This document shows positions 54,855 to 64,000 of a stretch of 64,000 bases of DNA, in pieces. The stretch is from Algoriphagus marinus (GTDB taxonomy: Bacteria > Bacteroidota > Bacteroidia > Cytophagales > Cyclobacteriaceae). Every line of letters starts with the position of its first letter. Position 1 is the first letter of the stretch. The translations under genes were made by a program, and so were the position numbers. The notes below the pieces were generated by a model. The model ran no database searches, had not been told where the DNA came from, and saw only the letters and a list, made by a program, of their open reading frames with translations. Location of the stretch: positions 186,001 through 250,000 of the forward strand of contig NZ_MSPQ01000003.1 of NCBI RefSeq assembly GCF_001936475.1, in the 5' to 3' direction.

Positions 54855-55207
54855 AAAGACTTAAGTATCAAGACTTCGATTTTCCACCATGATACTACAT
54901 CTCCAGAAGTGGTATAAAACAAGCTGAAAAGCCGTGAGTGGAGACACTCACGGCGGCAACGAGATTCACCGAGCTTCAAAGTTCATCATTCGACATTGGG
55001 TGTTCGATATTAATGTCGAATTACGAATGCTGAATTTCGAATAATGAAGAATTGGGAAAGTCAGAAGTCTTAAATGAGAAAGCTGAAAGTAGAAATCACA
55101 AACTCAAAATATTAAAAACCAGGATGCTAATTTTTAGATCCTAGTAAATCATAAATCTTATATCCAATATCCTACTATTCCTATAGAGATATTAACCTAT
55201 TAAACCT
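54855..55207. repeat. Intergenic region with perfect GAGA-loop hairpin and dispersed repeats
   Basis: 353 bp between cysN and the sulfite reductase, without a gene. It holds a perfect 10-bp hairpin GCCGTGAGTG (54931-54940) / CACTCACGGC (54945-54954) with a GAGA tetraloop. Further on is a stretch of ATTCGACATT/GTTCGATATT/ATGTCGAATT repeats (about 54985-55045). Neither is followed by a T run. The rest is AT-rich with no clear signal. Confidence 0.7.
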
Positions 55208-57307
55208 ATGCAAAGCTTTCGAACTGAATTGGAAAACCCAGTAGTGGAGCGGGATATTCTCGAACTGGAGCGGAAAATCGCGCTTTTCAAAGAAGGAAAA
55301 ATCGACGAGGAAAAATTCCGAAGTCTTCGACTGGCCCGCGGAGTCTATGGGCAGCGGCAGCCTGGTGTGCAGATGATCCGAATCAAATTGCCTTATGGTC
55401 GAGTGAATTCGGCACAATTGCGTAGGATTTGTAAGGTTTCTGAGGAATATTCCATCGGCAGATTGCACATCACGACCCGGCAGGATATTCAGATTCACTA
55501 CGTAAGTCTGGACCGTACCCCTGAGCTTTGGGCAGAACTGGAGCGGGATGATGTCACGCTTCGTGAAGCTTGTGGAAACACCGTCCGGAATGTGACTGCC
55601 TCAGAGTTGGCAGGAATTGATCCAAACGAACCCTTCGATGTCACCCCATATGCCGATGCGACTTACCGCTATTTTTTGAGAAATCCGGTTTGCCAGGAAA
55701 TGGGGCGAAAGTTTAAAATGGCATTTTCCTCTTCAGATGAAGACAATGCGCTAAGCTATCTCCATGATTTGGGATTTATTCCAAAGCTGAAAGAATCCGA
55801 TGGTCAATTTCTTCGGGGCTTTAAGGTTCTCCTTGGAGGGGGCTTGGGTTCCCAGCCTCGGCATGCCGATGTGGTCTATGAATTTCTGGAAACTGATCAG
55901 TTGATTCCATTCATCGAATCGGTTCTTCGGATTTTTGACCGGCATGGAGAGCGGGCACGGAGAAATAAAGCTCGGATGAAATTTTTAGTCAAGGATCTGG
56001 GTTTGGAGGCATTTTTAGAATTGGTGGACCAAGAGAAAAAAGCATTGCCATTTGCTGCATTTCCTATTGAAACGGCGGATTACGAGGCTAATCAGCTTCT
56101 TCCCAATCCTGAAAAGCCAGCATTCGATGCCGAACTGGGCTTGGATTTTGACCTTTGGAAACTTACCAATGTGCTTCCGCAAAAGCAGGCTGGCTTTGTC
56201 GCCATAGGGGTGAAAGTCCATTTGGGGGATTTTTATTTGGCACAAGCCAGAGCATTGGCGAATTTAGTGGAGCGCTTCGCAAATGATGAGATTCGTTTTA
56301 CCCTTCGTCAAAACTTCCTGATTCGGGATGTCCGGGAAGATTTGGTTCCGTACTTTTTTCAGGAGCTGAAAAAAATTGGATTGGCCGATCGAGGATATAA
56401 TTCGCTAGGGGATATTACCGCTTGCCCGGGGACAGATACTTGTAATTTGGGAATAGCGAGTTCGACTGGAATCGCAGCGGAACTCGAAAAAGTCATTTTT
56501 GACGAATATCCTCAATATCTGAAAAATCAAAACCTCGTGATCAAAATCTCAGGTTGCATGAACGCCTGTGGACAGCATAATATGGCACATATAGGTTTTC
56601 AAGGGATGTCTATGAAGGCTGGAAAAACAGTGGTTCCCGCACTTCAGGTTTTGCTTGGTGGTGGAAATCTAGGAGATGGTCATGGACGATTTGCAGATAA
56701 AGTGACCAAAATCCCGAGCCGGCGAGGGCCTCAGGCTTTACGGGTTTTGCTAAGTGATTTTGAGGAAAATGCCAATGGTTTGGATTTCCTCAGCTACTAC
56801 GATCAGCAGGGTCAAATGTATTTCTATGAATTATTGAAGGAATTGGGGGATGCCTCGACGATTACCGAATCCGAATTGGTGGATTGGGGTCATGAGGAAG
56901 CATATGAGGTTGCGGTGGGAGTCGGCGAGTGTGCCGGAGTCGTGATTGACTTGGTAGCGACCTTATTGTTGGAGGCTTTGGAGAAATTGGAATTAGGACA
57001 GGAAGCCTTGACGGCAGGAAGATGGTCGGATAGTATTTACCATCATTACGCCGGATTGATCAATTCAGCCAAGGCTATTTTGCTCAGCGAGGACATCAGC
57101 ACCAATAGCTATGCGAATATCATTTCTCAATTTGATGAGGCTTTTGTAGCAAATGGAAAAATCAATTTGCAAGGCAGTTTTGCCGAAAAAGTATATCAAA
57201 TCAATCAGCATGAGCCAACTGAAGAATTTGCAAAGGCCTATGCTAAGCAAGCTTTTGAAATCTATCAACTCTTGAAAAACTATCGGGAAGAGGAGGTGAG
57301 TGTATGA
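55208..57307 (+). CDS. Sulfite (nitrite) reductase, haemoprotein type, with C-terminal HEPN-like domain
   Basis: Reduces sulfite to sulfide using siroheme and a 4Fe-4S cluster. It has 699 residues, about 150 longer than plain enzymes. The siroheme/cluster cysteines are in TACPGTDTCNLG (about 406-418) and ISGCMNACGQH (about 446-457). The two halves each carry the ferredoxin-like repeats (LHITTRQDIQIHY and IRFTLRQNFLIRD). After about 550 comes a helical extension (YHHYAGLINSAKAILLSED) that looks like a HEPN domain. It is coupled to cobA by a 4-nt overlap. Confidence 0.9.
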   Translation: MQSFRTELENPVVERDILELERKIALFKEGKIDEEKFRSLRLARGVYGQRQPGVQMIRIKLPYGRVNSAQLRRICKVSEEYSIGRLHITTRQDIQIHYVSLDRTPELWAELERDDVTLREACGNTVRNVTASELAGIDPNEPFDVTPYADATYRYFLRNPVCQEMGRKFKMAFSSSDEDNALSYLHDLGFIPKLKESDGQFLRGFKVLLGGGLGSQPRHADVVYEFLETDQLIPFIESVLRIFDRHGERARRNKARMKFLVKDLGLEAFLELVDQEKKALPFAAFPIETADYEANQLLPNPEKPAFDAELGLDFDLWKLTNVLPQKQAGFVAIGVKVHLGDFYLAQARALANLVERFANDEIRFTLRQNFLIRDVREDLVPYFFQELKKIGLADRGYNSLGDITACPGTDTCNLGIASSTGIAAELEKVIFDEYPQYLKNQNLVIKISGCMNACGQHNMAHIGFQGMSMKAGKTVVPALQVLLGGGNLGDGHGRFADKVTKIPSRRGPQALRVLLSDFEENANGLDFLSYYDQQGQMYFYELLKELGDASTITESELVDWGHEEAYEVAVGVGECAGVVIDLVATLLLEALEKLELGQEALTAGRWSDSIYHHYAGLINSAKAILLSEDISTNSYANIISQFDEAFVANGKINLQGSFAEKVYQINQHEPTEEFAKAYAKQAFEIYQLLKNYREEEVSV

Positions 57308-58083
57308 GAAATCTGATTCAACCCAAGGTCACCTTAGTAGGTGCTGGCCCAGGCGATCCTGAATTAATTACGCTCAAAGGGGTTTTTGCCTTAAATAAAG
57401 CTGATGTAGTGCTTTATGATGCCTTGATCGATCCAGTTTTATTGAAGCATGCGCCAAAGTCTGCCATTAAGATTTTTGTAGGAAAGCGCGTGGGAAAGCA
57501 TTCCCAAGCCCAAGAAGACACGAACCAACTTTGTGTCAGCTTAGCCAAAAAACATGGCCATGTGGTCCGCTTGAAAGGTGGGGATCCTTTTGTATTTGGT
57601 CGTGGAGCCGAAGAGATTGAATACATCGAGGCTTTTGGGATTCCGACCGAACTGATTTCCGGGATCAGTTCAGCGATTGCAGTTCCAGCTTCAGCAGGAA
57701 TCCCAGTGACCAAACGCGGGGTGTCCGAGAGTTTTTGGGTGGTGACTGGGACGACTTCAGCGGGAAAACTTTCTAAAGATTTGGCTCTTGCGGCGCAGTC
57801 CTCAGCAACGGTGGTGATCTTAATGGGGACTAAAAAATTGGAAGAAATCGTGCAAGTTTATCTTCAATTCGGAAAGGCCGATCTTCCGATTGCCATTATC
57901 CAGAGTGGAACTACCGCTGAGGAAAAGGTCACTGCAGGGTTTATTTCGACGATTTCTCAAAAGGCAAAAGAGAACCGAGTGGAAGCTCCGGCGATTATCA
58001 TCATTGGGGAAGTGGTACGAGAGAGCGTGAAGCTGGCTGAGGTGTATCGGGAAGTGATTCAGCAGGAAATACAGCTTCGCTGA
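57304..58083 (+). CDS. cobA: Uroporphyrinogen-III C-methyltransferase
   Basis: Methylates uroporphyrinogen III to precorrin-2, the first step to siroheme. It has 259 residues. Motifs are VGAGPGDPELITLKG, GKRVGKHSQAQEDTN, RLKGGDPFVFGRGAEE and the SAM region SGISSAIAVPASAGIPVT. Its last codons (EIQLR and the TGA) are supplied by a GAAATACAGCTTCGCTGA repeat copy, so the native C-terminus may have been altered. It is coupled to the sulfite reductase upstream. Confidence 0.94.
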   Translation: MRNLIQPKVTLVGAGPGDPELITLKGVFALNKADVVLYDALIDPVLLKHAPKSAIKIFVGKRVGKHSQAQEDTNQLCVSLAKKHGHVVRLKGGDPFVFGRGAEEIEYIEAFGIPTELISGISSAIAVPASAGIPVTKRGVSESFWVVTGTTSAGKLSKDLALAAQSSATVVILMGTKKLEEIVQVYLQFGKADLPIAIIQSGTTAEEKVTAGFISTISQKAKENRVEAPAIIIIGEVVRESVKLAEVYREVIQQEIQLR

Positions 58084-58314
58084 ATTATGCCCTCAGGTTA
58101 ATATGCTTTGTGAAAAACTTCGCTTTCTGAGCTAATCCTTCAGTGAAATAAGGAGGTTCGGAGAAGCAATTTGATTGTAGAAAAAATCAAATAAATTTAA
58201 TCTAGAGCTCCAGAGGGGCGATTTGACTGAGTTGTATTTCATATTTCGCCCGATGAAAGAGGAGGTATTTCCACGTATTTCAAAAAGTCTTGAATCTTGT
58301 TTCTAAAATCTACC
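58084..58314. repeat. Spacer with GAAATAC-type repeat fragments
   Basis: 231 bp between cobA and the Met8-like gene. It contains fragments related to the repeat region before htpG (GTATTTCATATTTCG near 58232, GTATTTCCACGTATTTC near 58265). It also has GAGCTCCAGAGGGGCGA near 58205, which looks like a dispersed element. No gene or terminator is clear. Confidence 0.5.
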
Positions 58315-58908
58315 ATGAATCATCTCTATCCCATTTTTCTAAAAGTTCATGAACTCAACGTCCTATTGGTCGGTGGAGGATTTGTGGCTACCGAGAAACT
58401 GGAATTTCTCCTAAAATCAAGTCCAGAAGCACAAGTGACTGTAGTTTCCAAAATGTTTCGACCTGAATTCCTGGAATTGGCTGAAAAATCCGATACGGTC
58501 ACGATAATCACCGATAGTTATCACGAAAAATATCTCGGAGGCAAGCACATCGTGATTGCGGCGACGGATGACAAAGCCGTCAACCGTCAGATTCGAAATG
58601 AGTCAAAAGAACGATTCTTGCTCGTCAATGTTGCTGATACTCCTGAACTCTGTGATTTTTATTTGGGAGGAATAGTGACCAAAGGAAATCTCAAGATCGC
58701 CATTAGCACCAACGGAAAATCGCCAACCACCGCAAAGCGGATTCGCCAACTTTTGGAGGAAGTCCTTCCGGATGAACTCGATGATTTGTTGGAAAATCTC
58801 CATACCTATCGCGCGACTTTAAAAGGAGACTTCGAGTACAAAGTCAAAGCAATGAATGATGTGACTGAGGCTTTGGTGAAAAGCAGAAGTTTAATTTCGG
58901 AGGAATAA
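58315..58908 (+). CDS. Precorrin-2 dehydrogenase/sirohydrochlorin ferrochelatase (Met8/CysG N-terminal type)
   Basis: 197 residues from the ATG at 58315. The NAD-binding Rossmann motif is VLLVGGGFVATEKLEFLLK near the N-terminus, with NVADTPELCDFYLGGIV and ISTNGKSPTTAKRIRQLLE following, both typical of the family. It completes siroheme synthesis for the sulfite reductase upstream. It is the last gene of the sulfur operon. Confidence 0.92.
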   Translation: MNHLYPIFLKVHELNVLLVGGGFVATEKLEFLLKSSPEAQVTVVSKMFRPEFLELAEKSDTVTIITDSYHEKYLGGKHIVIAATDDKAVNRQIRNESKERFLLVNVADTPELCDFYLGGIVTKGNLKIAISTNGKSPTTAKRIRQLLEEVLPDELDDLLENLHTYRATLKGDFEYKVKAMNDVTEALVKSRSLISEE

Positions 58909-58968
58909 AAGAAGTGAGCCTAGCAAATGCTTTTAATATTTAATCACCAAAAAACACGTTTTGGAATT

Positions 58969-60624
58969 TTACCTTCCTTCCTGCTGATCCACCCCCGTCA
59001 TCTCCCAATGTCCCAAAGAAATCGGGATACTGCCGATGCTGTTCAATTGATCAAAGAAGTCTTTCAGTTTAAAGTCTACTCCTTTTTCTTCTTGAATCCG
59101 AGCAAAGTCAGCCATCGCATTTTCAAGTAAAAATTTCCCTGTAATGTAGCTACTCCCATAGCCTGGTTGACGCATATATAAGTGCTGCTCAAAAAGCAGC
59201 AACTCCTTTTCGGTCTTCATCCAGCCTCTTGGTGTGTAATTTGAGTGGATACCACCGGCTTCCACCATAGTCATTTCATTGGCTTGGGCATAGAGTGAGC
59301 CCAAACCTCTAGCCGCACGCTGTGCGATCATGATGTAAACAATTTCTCTGGATCTTGGGGAATCCTCATACAATCCTGCATCCATAAATATTTCTTCCAC
59401 GGCTGTGGCTGTCCCTTCATTTCTGGAATCCCAGATATTATAAAGGAGCGGGGAACGACGGATCTCGCTGCTATGCGGCTCAAGATCCATTCGGGCGAGT
59501 TCAAACCAATGGTAGAAATGGGAGTACAAAGGCCTTGGATCGATGTGCATTCCAATGGTAAAGAAGTTTCGCTTTTCCTTGGGGATGAATGAGCCCATGT
59601 GCACGCGCAAAGCTGGCTCGAAATAGTCTTTCACCGTGACGATTTCTTGATCACGAAGGAAACTTATTAAGCTGTTGACACCATCTTCACTTAGCTTGGC
59701 AAAGTCCTCCGGCGTGTTCGCTTCTGGGAGTGGAGGTAAATTCCGATTTCGGTGCTCCTCCAATTTCAGCGAAGCCCAGGCTCTAGCCAATTCCCGTTTT
59801 AAAATCATAACCTCATCTTCCCAGGTCAGCGGCACCAAGTGTACATTTTGGAGATACCAGGTGTAATTTTCTTTTCCTATTCCTGATTCACCGGTTTTAG
59901 AAGGAGCCTCTTTTTCAAGCCATGCTACCAGTTTATCGGTGGAGCTTTTTGCCTCAGTGATTAATTTGACTAATTCAGCATCTTCCCCGACTCCTGGCAA
60001 AGTCAACATATTTTCCAAATCTGCAATTTGTGTTGCGATGCTAGGAATTCCTGCTGCCCAGAGCTCTTTCGAATTTCCAGTCAGGTTACTTTCGGCTTGC
60101 TCATTTAAGGCAGGAATTCCAGCTAATTCTTTTGCGAATTTCTCACGACTTGCCGACTGCAGCGGGAAATCATATTGCCAAAGTTCCAAAATCCCATGGT
60201 GTGTGGGTCCTTCATGGGCTGGGACATCGCTTCGTTCTGTCCAGATTGATTTGTAAAATGCTGGATCTCTTTCCCATGGCTTGAGGATTCGATGATTGAA
60301 GTCAAAGCCATTCATCTCGGCCCATACGATTCGAAAATCTACTTGCTCAGAAATACTCCAGCCGGTAGTGTCCATAGCAAGAAGTTTCGATTGAAGTTTT
60401 TGAAACTCGGGTAATCGCTGTTCAAAAGTTGCCTTCCGATAATCCGGTGCACCGTCTAATTGAGGAGGTACTTCGAAGGTTCTCCATTCCTTAAAAAGTG
60501 AAACAAGATCTGAATAGCTGGCTGGGGTTTTTTCGATTTTGAGGTTCTGATTTTGAGGCTTTTGACAGGAAAAAGAAATCACTAAAATCAAAGAAAAAGC
60601 AAGAAGATTAAGAACGCGGGTCAT
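58969..60624 (-). CDS. DUF885-like lipoprotein lacking the usual zinc motif
   Basis: 551 residues from the ATG at 60624. A TTG six bases upstream is less likely. The lipoprotein signal ends VISFSC. The body resembles DUF885 (peptidase-like) proteins: C-terminal [19 protein letters not shown] and [11 protein letters not shown] correspond to their conserved PGxxxxYxxG and GSxPL blocks. The expected HEGxPGHH zinc site is absent; the aligned place reads [12 protein letters not shown]. It may be a non-catalytic or altered member. The gene is on the opposite strand to its neighbours. Confidence 0.78.
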   Translation of the reverse strand: MTRVLNLLAFSLILVISFSCQKPQNQNLKIEKTPASYSDLVSLFKEWRTFEVPPQLDGAPDYRKATFEQRLPEFQKLQSKLLAMDTTGWSISEQVDFRIVWAEMNGFDFNHRILKPWERDPAFYKSIWTERSDVPAHEGPTHHGILELWQYDFPLQSASREKFAKELAGIPALNEQAESNLTGNSKELWAAGIPSIATQIADLENMLTLPGVGEDAELVKLITEAKSSTDKLVAWLEKEAPSKTGESGIGKENYTWYLQNVHLVPLTWEDEVMILKRELARAWASLKLEEHRNRNLPPLPEANTPEDFAKLSEDGVNSLISFLRDQEIVTVKDYFEPALRVHMGSFIPKEKRNFFTIGMHIDPRPLYSHFYHWFELARMDLEPHSSEIRRSPLLYNIWDSRNEGTATAVEEIFMDAGLYEDSPRSREIVYIMIAQRAARGLGSLYAQANEMTMVEAGGIHSNYTPRGWMKTEKELLLFEQHLYMRQPGYGSSYITGKFLLENAMADFARIQEEKGVDFKLKDFFDQLNSIGSIPISLGHWEMTGVDQQEGR

Positions 60625-61029
60625 AGGCAAAGGGGGAAGGGTTTTGACTTATTAAGGTAATGGATCGACTCTTAGGATTCAAATTGATTTTTTTCCACTA
60701 AATACCGGGTAAATTTTTAGAAATATTTTTTTTTCTGATGATTTTCAGGGTTCTGCCATCAGAATATTATTCTGTTTCAAGAAAATTTCATATAAAATTA
60801 GTTTTGGATAAAAATCAATTATAAGAGTTTAAAATCCAATTATTCGAACTTGAATTGCACTTGATATTAATTCTATGGTTTAAACAAGTGCTTTTTGAAA
60901 CCTAAACTGAGAATATTATAAAATTCAGGATTTTAAAAGACAAATAATTTTATTTTTCTCATTGTGAAAAATTTGAAATTTTATTCAACAAAAAGTATAA
61001 ATTTCAAAAATAAATTAACCAACAACCTT
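60625..61029. other. AT-rich intergenic region upstream of the S8 peptidase
   Basis: 405 bp between two divergent genes, strongly AT-rich. An in-frame GTG at 60964 could extend the peptidase by 22 residues, but it lies in this non-coding-like stretch. No terminator, repeat or clear promoter motif was seen. Confidence 0.4.
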
Positions 61030-62421
61030 ATGAAAAACTTCAAACATCTAATGGTTTTCCCTGCGCTGCTGGGATTGGCTGTTTCCTGTGCTGAGATCAG
61101 CGAAAATGAGCCTGTGTTATCAGAAAAGACAACTTCTGTACTTCAGCAGAGATTTGTGCCCGGTCAGTTATTAATTAAGATGAAGACAGAGACTACAAAG
61201 TCAAGAATTTCAGACGATATCTTAGCTGCTGTAGAAGGCACAATCGTTGAGGAAATTAAAACTGGCGCAATGGAACTTGCTAATGCCAGAAAAGGTGGGA
61301 AATCAGGTGATTTGATTTTAGTAGATTCCAAATTGGGAACGATGGAAGCTATCGAAAAACTGAAATCTATGCCTGAAGTGGAATACGCGGAGCCAAATTG
61401 GATCTATGAGCACTTTGCTACTTCCAATGATCCGTATTTCACAAACAACTCTCTTTGGGGAATGTCTGCAGGAGGAAACCAGTTTGGTAGCCGGGCTGCA
61501 TCTGCTTGGGCTGCAAATAAGTTAGGTAGCTCTTCTGTATATATAGGAATTATTGATGAAGGCTATATGTATGATCATGAAGACCTTGCTGCAAATGCTG
61601 GTGTCAATCCAGGCGAAATAGCTGGAAACGGGGTTGACGATGATGGAAATGGTCTAGTAGATGATGTTTATGGTTGGGACTTTGATGGCAATAACAATTC
61701 CTTATTTGATGGAACTGGAGATGATCACGGTACTCACGTTGCTGGTACAATCGGCGGCGTGGGAGGAAATGGAAAAGGAGTTGCCGGAGTAGCTTGGAAT
61801 GTCAAACTTATGGGAGCTAAATTCTTAGGAAGCCGTGGAGGAACTACCTCGAATGCAATTAAGGCGGTTGATTACTTCACAGATCTTAAGCAAAGTCAAG
61901 GATTGAACATTGTAGCCACAAATAATTCTTGGGGAGGAGGAGGATATTCTCAGGCCTTGAAAGATGCTATCGATCGAGCCGATGCTGCGGGCATTCTATT
62001 TATAGCTGCTGCTGGAAATTCTGGTACAGACAATGACGCATCTGCAAGCTATCCTTCAAATTATGATAGTCCTAATGTGATAGCGGTAGCATCAATCACA
62101 AGTAGTGGAGGATTATCGAGCTTCTCTCAGTATGGAGCTACTACAGTAGATATTGGAGCTCCAGGGTCTGGAATTTGGTCTACTGTACCTGCTTCTTCAG
62201 GAAAAGGGAAAAGAGCTACTATTACTTCGGGTTATGCAAGTTATAATGGAACCTCCATGGCAACTCCTCACGTCAGTGGAGCTGCAGCTCTTTATGCTTC
62301 TATCTACCCAAATGCTTCTGCGGCTCAGATTAAAGCAGCGATCTTGGGATCAGCCACTCCTACGCCTTCTTTGGCAGGTAAAACTGTGACTGGTGGTAGA
62401 TTAAACGTTTCAGGTTTTTAA
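61030..62421 (+). CDS. Secreted S8 (subtilisin-like) serine peptidase, lipoprotein
   Basis: 463 residues from the ATG at 61030. The lipoprotein signal ends LAVSC. A prodomain (about 45-125; RFVPGQLLIKMK, LKSMPEVEYAEPNW) is of the inhibitor_I9/fervidolysin type. The catalytic triad is visible: Asp176 in GIIDEGY, His233 in DDHGTHVAG, Ser409 in NGTSMATPHVSG, with the oxyanion Asn in AAAGNSG. It ends with no sorting domain. It probably acts at the cell surface. A terminator follows. Confidence 0.93.
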   Translation: MKNFKHLMVFPALLGLAVSCAEISENEPVLSEKTTSVLQQRFVPGQLLIKMKTETTKSRISDDILAAVEGTIVEEIKTGAMELANARKGGKSGDLILVDSKLGTMEAIEKLKSMPEVEYAEPNWIYEHFATSNDPYFTNNSLWGMSAGGNQFGSRAASAWAANKLGSSSVYIGIIDEGYMYDHEDLAANAGVNPGEIAGNGVDDDGNGLVDDVYGWDFDGNNNSLFDGTGDDHGTHVAGTIGGVGGNGKGVAGVAWNVKLMGAKFLGSRGGTTSNAIKAVDYFTDLKQSQGLNIVATNNSWGGGGYSQALKDAIDRADAAGILFIAAAGNSGTDNDASASYPSNYDSPNVIAVASITSSGGLSSFSQYGATTVDIGAPGSGIWSTVPASSGKGKRATITSGYASYNGTSMATPHVSGAAALYASIYPNASAAQIKAAILGSATPTPSLAGKTVTGGRLNVSGF

Positions 62422-62442
62422 TTAAATCAAAAATAATCAGCC

Positions 62443-62473
62443 AAAAAGAGTCTCCTAGTGAGACTCTTTTTTT
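62443..62473 (+). terminator. Terminator after the S8 peptidase
   Basis: Inverted repeat AAAAAGAGTCTC / GAGACTCTTTTT with a T run. Confidence 0.9.
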
Positions 62474-62616
62474 GCTTTTAATTAAAATGATGCGAATCTT
62501 GGAATTATGAGGTTCTTGAGCATTTCATTTTGCGTCGTTCTCCTTTGAAATGATTCCATCTGACTTTACAAAATCGAGACAAATCATATCTAATTTTTTA
62601 TTTCCCCTAGTTCCCG

Positions 62617-62624
62617 TATTTTTG
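62617..62624 (+). promoter_or_regulatory. metK: -7 element TATTTTTG upstream of metK
   Basis: TAnnTTTG match 36 nt before the metK ATG. The short leader shows no riboswitch-like fold. Confidence 0.45.
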
Positions 62625-62660
62625 GGCTTTCTTAAAAAATCGCATTCCTAATTTCTAGTT

Positions 62661-63914
62661 ATGGCATATTTATTCACTTCAGAGTCAGTTTCTGAAGGGC
62701 ATCCTGATAAAATCGCAGATCAAATCTCTGACGCACTGATTGACAACTTTTTAGCTTTTGATCCGAACTCCAAAGTAGCTTGTGAAACATTAGTTACCAC
62801 AGGTCAGGTTTTCCTAGCTGGTGAGGTGAAGTCTGATATTTATCTTGATGTGCAAAAAATAGCTCGGGATGTAATCAATCGGATTGGTTACACTAAAAGT
62901 GAATACATGTTTGAGGGAAATTCTTGTGGGATTCTTTCTGCAATCCACGAGCAATCGGCCGATATCAATCAAGGTGTAGATCGGGTAAATCCTGAGGAGC
63001 AGGGTGCAGGAGATCAGGGGATGATGTTTGGCTACGCTACCAACGAGACTGAGAATTACATGCCTTTGGCGCTTGATCTATCTCATTTGATTTTGAGGGA
63101 GTTGGCAGCAATGCGAAGAGAAAACAAAGAAATCACTTATCTCAGACCTGATTCAAAAGCGCAGGTAACCATCGAATATAACGATGACAATGTGCCGCAA
63201 CGAATTGAGGCAATTGTAATTTCTACCCAGCATGATGATTTTGATGAGGAAGCAAAAATGCTTGCTAAAATCAAATCCGATATTATTTCCATCTTGATTC
63301 CAAGAGTAAAAGCACAATTGAAGCCTGAGCTTCAGAAGCTTTTCACAAACGATATTAATTACCACATCAATCCAACCGGAAAATTTGTGATTGGTGGACC
63401 TCACGGAGATACAGGCTTGACCGGACGGAAAATTATCGTAGATACTTATGGTGGTAAAGGGGCACATGGTGGAGGAGCTTTCTCAGGAAAAGATCCCTCA
63501 AAAGTAGATCGATCTGCCGCATACGCCACACGTCATATTGCTAAAAATATGGTGGCTGCAGGTATTGCAGATGAAATGCTGGTTCAGGTTTCTTACGCGA
63601 TTGGCGTGGCTGCGCCAATGGGTATTTATGTAAATACTTATGGTACCGCTAAAGTGGACCTTCATGATGGTGAAATTGCCAAGAAGATTGAAGAACTATT
63701 CGATATGCGTCCCTATGCGATCGAGCAGCGGCTCAAACTGCGGAATCCGATTTATGAGGAAACTGCCGCCTATGGTCATATGGGAAGACAGAATGAAGTA
63801 GTTAAGAAAACGTTTTACTCCCCTTACCGAGATGAGATAGTCTTGGACGTGGAACTTTTCACCTGGGAAAAACTAGACTATGTCGATCGAATCAAATCGG
63901 CATTTGGAATCTAA
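62661..63914 (+). CDS. metK: S-adenosylmethionine synthetase
   Basis: Makes SAM from methionine and ATP. It has 417 residues. Motifs are [20 protein letters not shown] at the N-terminus, [26 protein letters not shown] and [19 protein letters not shown]. The length is slightly above the usual 390-400 because of loop insertions typical of Bacteroidota. A terminator follows at 63921-63948. SAM feeds CobA among others, but the gene is not part of the sulfur operon. Confidence 0.97.
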   Translation: MAYLFTSESVSEGHPDKIADQISDALIDNFLAFDPNSKVACETLVTTGQVFLAGEVKSDIYLDVQKIARDVINRIGYTKSEYMFEGNSCGILSAIHEQSADINQGVDRVNPEEQGAGDQGMMFGYATNETENYMPLALDLSHLILRELAAMRRENKEITYLRPDSKAQVTIEYNDDNVPQRIEAIVISTQHDDFDEEAKMLAKIKSDIISILIPRVKAQLKPELQKLFTNDINYHINPTGKFVIGGPHGDTGLTGRKIIVDTYGGKGAHGGGAFSGKDPSKVDRSAAYATRHIAKNMVAAGIADEMLVQVSYAIGVAAPMGIYVNTYGTAKVDLHDGEIAKKIEELFDMRPYAIEQRLKLRNPIYEETAAYGHMGRQNEVVKKTFYSPYRDEIVLDVELFTWEKLDYVDRIKSAFGI

Positions 63915-63920
63915 AAACTG

Positions 63921-63948
63921 AGCCTCTCGAATTTCGAGGGGCTTTTTT
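63921..63948 (+). terminator. Terminator after metK
   Basis: Inverted repeat AGCCTCTCGAA / TTCGAGGGGCT (one G-U pair) followed by six T. Confidence 0.88.
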
Positions 63949-64000
63949 GATAGAATTAGCTTTTTTTCATCACCCTTTTTCAACACTTTGTTTATAGTTT

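Noticed and set aside
62474..62660. SAM riboswitch before metK
   Set aside because: The leader after the likely promoter box is only about 36 nt and shows no conserved SAM-aptamer helices; the rest is AT-rich and unstructured.

Overview
The window is a chromosomal segment of a Bacteroidota bacterium, most likely of the Cytophagales (Cyclobacteriaceae, Algoriphagus-like). This is inferred from a fused SecDF, TAnnTTTG-type -7 promoter elements lying next to start codons, the DUF4212/symporter pair, a CrtD-like carotenoid desaturase, a GH3-family protein, many short lipoproteins and moderate AT richness. No rRNA, tRNA, CRISPR array, transposase, integrase or phage gene was seen.

Layout. 1-7.7 kb: acetate uptake and activation (acs start, symporter, DUF4212), a ZIP transporter, ApbE, RuvB and a zinc alcohol dehydrogenase. 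7-11.2 kb: oxidative pentose phosphate genes (pgl, zwf, and divergent gnd). 11.4-18 kb: a lipoprotein, a LOG-family protein, rdgB, udk and secDF. 18.1-23.2 kb: a tandemly duplicated pair of unknown genes (CPxxC-tailed soluble protein plus seven-helix membrane protein) leading into a histidine kinase, a response regulator and an oxidoreductase. 23-34 kb: housekeeping genes (glyS, tpiA, prmA, recJ, lptB), recX, a carotenoid desaturase and a GH3 protein. 34.4-39.2 kb: a cytochrome c maturation cluster whose CcmE has a CxxxY instead of an HxxxY haem site. 39.5-41.4 kb: htpG.

41.4-51.0 kb is the accessory island and the most unusual part. Four cassettes sit between htpG and an rrf2-type regulator. 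Each starts with a copy of the same 300-420 bp leader: a terminator, a 13-bp dyad, a TAATATTTG box at a fixed distance and a covarying hairpin. Each leader is followed by a different exported gene: a six-cysteine lipoprotein, a six-cysteine peptide, twin CPSGDKY peptides, or a two-cysteine peptide. Three of the four cassettes then encode a beta-propeller-like lipoprotein; the first encodes a CPBP membrane protease instead. A decayed copy of the htpG 3' end and a near-perfect copy of the rrf2 promoter lie inside the island, which suggests growth by duplication or recombination through these flanks.

51-58.9 kb is a complete assimilatory sulfate-reduction operon: Rrf2 regulator, DUF2061, APS reductase, CysD, CysN, sulfite reductase and the siroheme enzymes CobA and Met8-like. 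A perfect 25-bp dyad overlaps its promoter. The window ends with a DUF885-like lipoprotein, a secreted S8 peptidase and metK.
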